Assembly: GCA_937957685.1 (NCBI GenBank)
Contig: CALGAO010000008.1
Location: 1 to 64,000, forward strand
Source: an uncultured Paenibacillaceae bacterium
GTDB lineage: Bacteria; Bacillota; Bacilli; Paenibacillales; DA-C8
Direction of reading: 5' to 3'
Length of the DNA: 64,000 nucleotides
Part shown: in pieces, positions 62,412 through 64,000 of the stretch
Layout of the letters: each line of letters opens with the position of its first letter
How positions within the stretch are numbered: the first letter of the stretch is position 1
The notes under the pieces: generated by a model
Seen by the model: only the letters and a program-made list of their open reading frames with translations
The model's database searches: none
Told to the model about the DNA's origin: nothing
Made by a program: the position numbers and the translations under genes

Positions 62412-64000
62412 TCAGTTCATATCGGCTATGGAACAGCGCTTTGTTTCTTCCGCCACCGCGGCCAGCTCCTGCGAGCGCCTCGCCTCATCCCAGCCGAGAC
62501 GATCGCCCATATATTCCACCACCCGGCCGCTCACATCAAACATGCGCATCCGGTCGAACAGCATCCACCCCGTTCGACGCAACAGGAAATCAACCGCGCT
62601 GGTCGCCATCTCATGGTCCATGCTGTAGAGTACCTCAGCTGCCAGGAGCCGATCCCCATGGCCGGGCAACTGGTCGCGCAGCTCGCTGTACAGCCGCAGG
62701 ATCTGCTTCACATTGGCTCCGTATCGGGACAACAGATCTTCGATCTCGCCGCCATCGAGTCCAAGCCCCGCTCCTTCCTTCAGGATCCGGGCCCGGACCT
62801 CCTCGTAGCTTTCTCCATCCGATACGCCACCGCTAACCGGAACGCGGTCGGTGGTGCACGGCGGATAGATCACTCCCGTCTCGTTCTCCAGCTGGCGCGC
62901 CGCGAGATTGACCACCTTCTCCGCCATCTTGCGGAAGCCGGTGAGCTTGCCGCCGGCGATCGAGATCAGGCCGGATTCGGAGATGAAGACCTCATCCTTG
63001 CGCGATACCTCAGAAGGTTTCTTGCCTTCTTCGTGAATCAGGGGCCTGAGCCCCGCCCAGGCCGCCTCCACATCCGTGATGGACAGACGGGACTTCGGGA
63101 AGACCCTGTTCGAGGCGTCGAGCAGATATTGCGCATCCTCCATCGTCACCGTCGGATACCTGGGGTCGCCCTGGTAGACCGTATCGGTCGTCCCGATGTA
63201 CGTCTTGGCGCCGCGCGGGATGGCGAAGATCATCCGTCCGTCAGGCGCGTCGAAATAAACGGCCTGGCTGATCGGCAGACGATCCCTGGCCACGACAAGA
63301 TGCACTCCCTTCGTCAGGAGCAGGTGCTTGCCCTTGAGCGACTGGTCGATGCGGCGCAGGTCATCCACCCATGGCCCGGTTGCATTGATGATCTTGCGCG
63401 CATGCAGCCTGAACGTCCGCCCGCCCAGCGTATCCATCACCTCGACGCCGATCGCGCGTCCTCTCTGATAGATAAAGTCCACCGCTTTCACGTAATTGCA
63501 GACAATCGCTCCATGTCGCGCCGCCGTCTTGATAATCTCGATCGTCAGTCGCGCATCATCCGTCCGGTATTCATAATACCGCCCGGCGCCCTTGAGCCCT
63601 TCCGGCTCAAGCAGCGGCTCCATCTCCAGCGTCCGCTGCCTGCGATACATCTGGCGGCGTTCGCCTCGCTTGACGCCCGCCAGCCAGTCATAGATATATA
63701 TGCCGAGGGAGCTTGTATAGTATCCATACGAACCGCCTCTGTATACCGGCAGCAGCATCGGCATCGGCTCGACGAGATGCGGCACGCGATCGTGCAACAA
63801 CGCTCGCTCCCGTCCGACCTCGCGCACCAGCTTCACTTCTCCCTGCTTCAGATATCTGAGTCCTCCGTGGACGAGCTTCGTCGAGCGGCTGCTGGTGCCA
63901 GCGGCAAAATCCTGCATCTCCACAAGTCCGACCTTCATGCCGCGAACAGCAGCGTCCCATGCGATGCCTGCTCCTGTGATGCCGCCTCCGATCACGAGCA
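62412..64000 (-). CDS. glpD: Aerobic glycerol-3-phosphate dehydrogenase, 5' end outside window
   Basis: At least 529 residues, cut at the right window edge just before the FAD motif (LVIGGGITGAGIAWDAAVRG). Other family landmarks are GTSSRSTKLVHGGLRYLKQG, NATGPWVDDLRR and IAIPRGAKTYIGTTDTVYQG (last segment reading FAIPRGAKTYIG), plus the C-terminal domain with the EVLYSMDHEMATSAVDFLLR segment. It oxidises glycerol-3-phosphate to dihydroxyacetone phosphate at the membrane, passing electrons to quinone. It is followed 15 bp later by the mgtC-like gene. Only about 20 residues should be missing. Confidence 0.95.
   Translation of the reverse strand, partial: LVIGGGITGAGIAWDAAVRGMKVGLVEMQDFAAGTSSRSTKLVHGGLRYLKQGEVKLVREVGRERALLHDRVPHLVEPMPMLLPVYRGGSYGYYTSSLGIYIYDWLAGVKRGERRQMYRRQRTLEMEPLLEPEGLKGAGRYYEYRTDDARLTIEIIKTAARHGAIVCNYVKAVDFIYQRGRAIGVEVMDTLGGRTFRLHARKIINATGPWVDDLRRIDQSLKGKHLLLTKGVHLVVARDRLPISQAVYFDAPDGRMIFAIPRGAKTYIGTTDTVYQGDPRYPTVTMEDAQYLLDASNRVFPKSRLSITDVEAAWAGLRPLIHEEGKKPSEVSRKDEVFISESGLISIAGGKLTGFRKMAEKVVNLAARQLENETGVIYPPCTTDRVPVSGGVSDGESYEEVRARILKEGAGLGLDGGEIEDLLSRYGANVKQILRLYSELRDQLPGHGDRLLAAEVLYSMDHEMATSAVDFLLRRTGWMLFDRMRMFDVSGRVVEYMGDRLGWDEARRSQELAAVAEETKRCSIADMN

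Overview
The window looks like a chromosomal segment from a moderately GC-rich, spore-forming member of the Paenibacillaceae, most likely Paenibacillus or a close relative. This is inferred from several things together: a large polysaccharide-utilisation locus with LplA/LplB/LplC-type transport and a membrane-bound AraC regulator, a secreted enzyme anchored by SLH domains, strong Shine-Dalgarno sequences of the GGAGG type with occasional TTG and GTG starts, a Tyr/Gly/His-rich coat-like protein, and the gene families present. No rRNA or tRNA gene was seen. Almost every gene lies on the minus strand.

Region 1 (1-14.6 kb) is a complete type I-B CRISPR-Cas locus. A minus-strand operon cas6-cas8b-cas7-cas5-cas3-cas4-cas1-cas2 starts from a sigma-A-like promoter at 14.6 kb. 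It is followed by a leader of about 190 bp and an array with 93 repeats of 29 bp in this window. The array runs off the left edge. Region 2 (14.6-16 kb) is a scar zone with an RHS/YD-repeat gene remnant and a tiny holin-like type I toxin whose mRNA has a structured 3' end. Region 3 (16-22.2 kb) holds one giant secreted protein with a family PL9 pectate lyase domain and C-terminal SLH anchors, preceded by a structured leader. Region 4 (22.2-26.9 kb) is a sulfate uptake operon (sbp-cysT-cysW-cysA-yezD) with a near-consensus promoter.

Region 5 (27-31.5 kb) encodes a 2-oxoacid:ferredoxin oxidoreductase as two fused polypeptides plus a small unknown protein. A 69-bp tandem repeat separates the two enzyme genes. 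Region 6 (31.7-34.7 kb, plus strand) is a MerR regulator overlapping an ABC exporter gene that has an odd repetitive linker. Region 7 (34.7-46.7 kb) is a pectin/rhamnogalacturonan utilisation locus: acetylesterase, GH105 unsaturated-glucuronyl hydrolase, a beta-propeller protein, a solute-binding lipoprotein, two permeases and a membrane AraC regulator. Matching sequence boxes lie upstream of the regulator gene and of the transporter operon, and a CcpA cre site overlaps the transporter promoter. A separate set of four evenly spaced GTTAA/TTAAC palindromes precedes the acetylesterase gene.

Region 8 (46.8-50.1 kb) contains an M50 peptidase, a small two-helix membrane protein, an amidase, and the Tyr-rich protein whose stop codon overlaps the end of an IS1182-like miniature element. 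Region 9 (50.1-55.6 kb) is a LacI-regulated operon of two Gfo/Idh/MocA oxidoreductases and a ThuA-domain protein. The 5' end of its regulator gene has been amplified as a 43-bp tandem array, and five palindromic 52-bp units lie beyond it. Region 10 (55.6-64 kb) carries an Asp/Glu racemase, a C39-like peptidase, asparagine synthetase, a divergent MurE-like ligase, an MgtC-type membrane protein and a glpD gene cut by the right edge. The racemase-peptidase-AsnB-MurE-like neighbourhood may form a wall- or peptide-modifying module.
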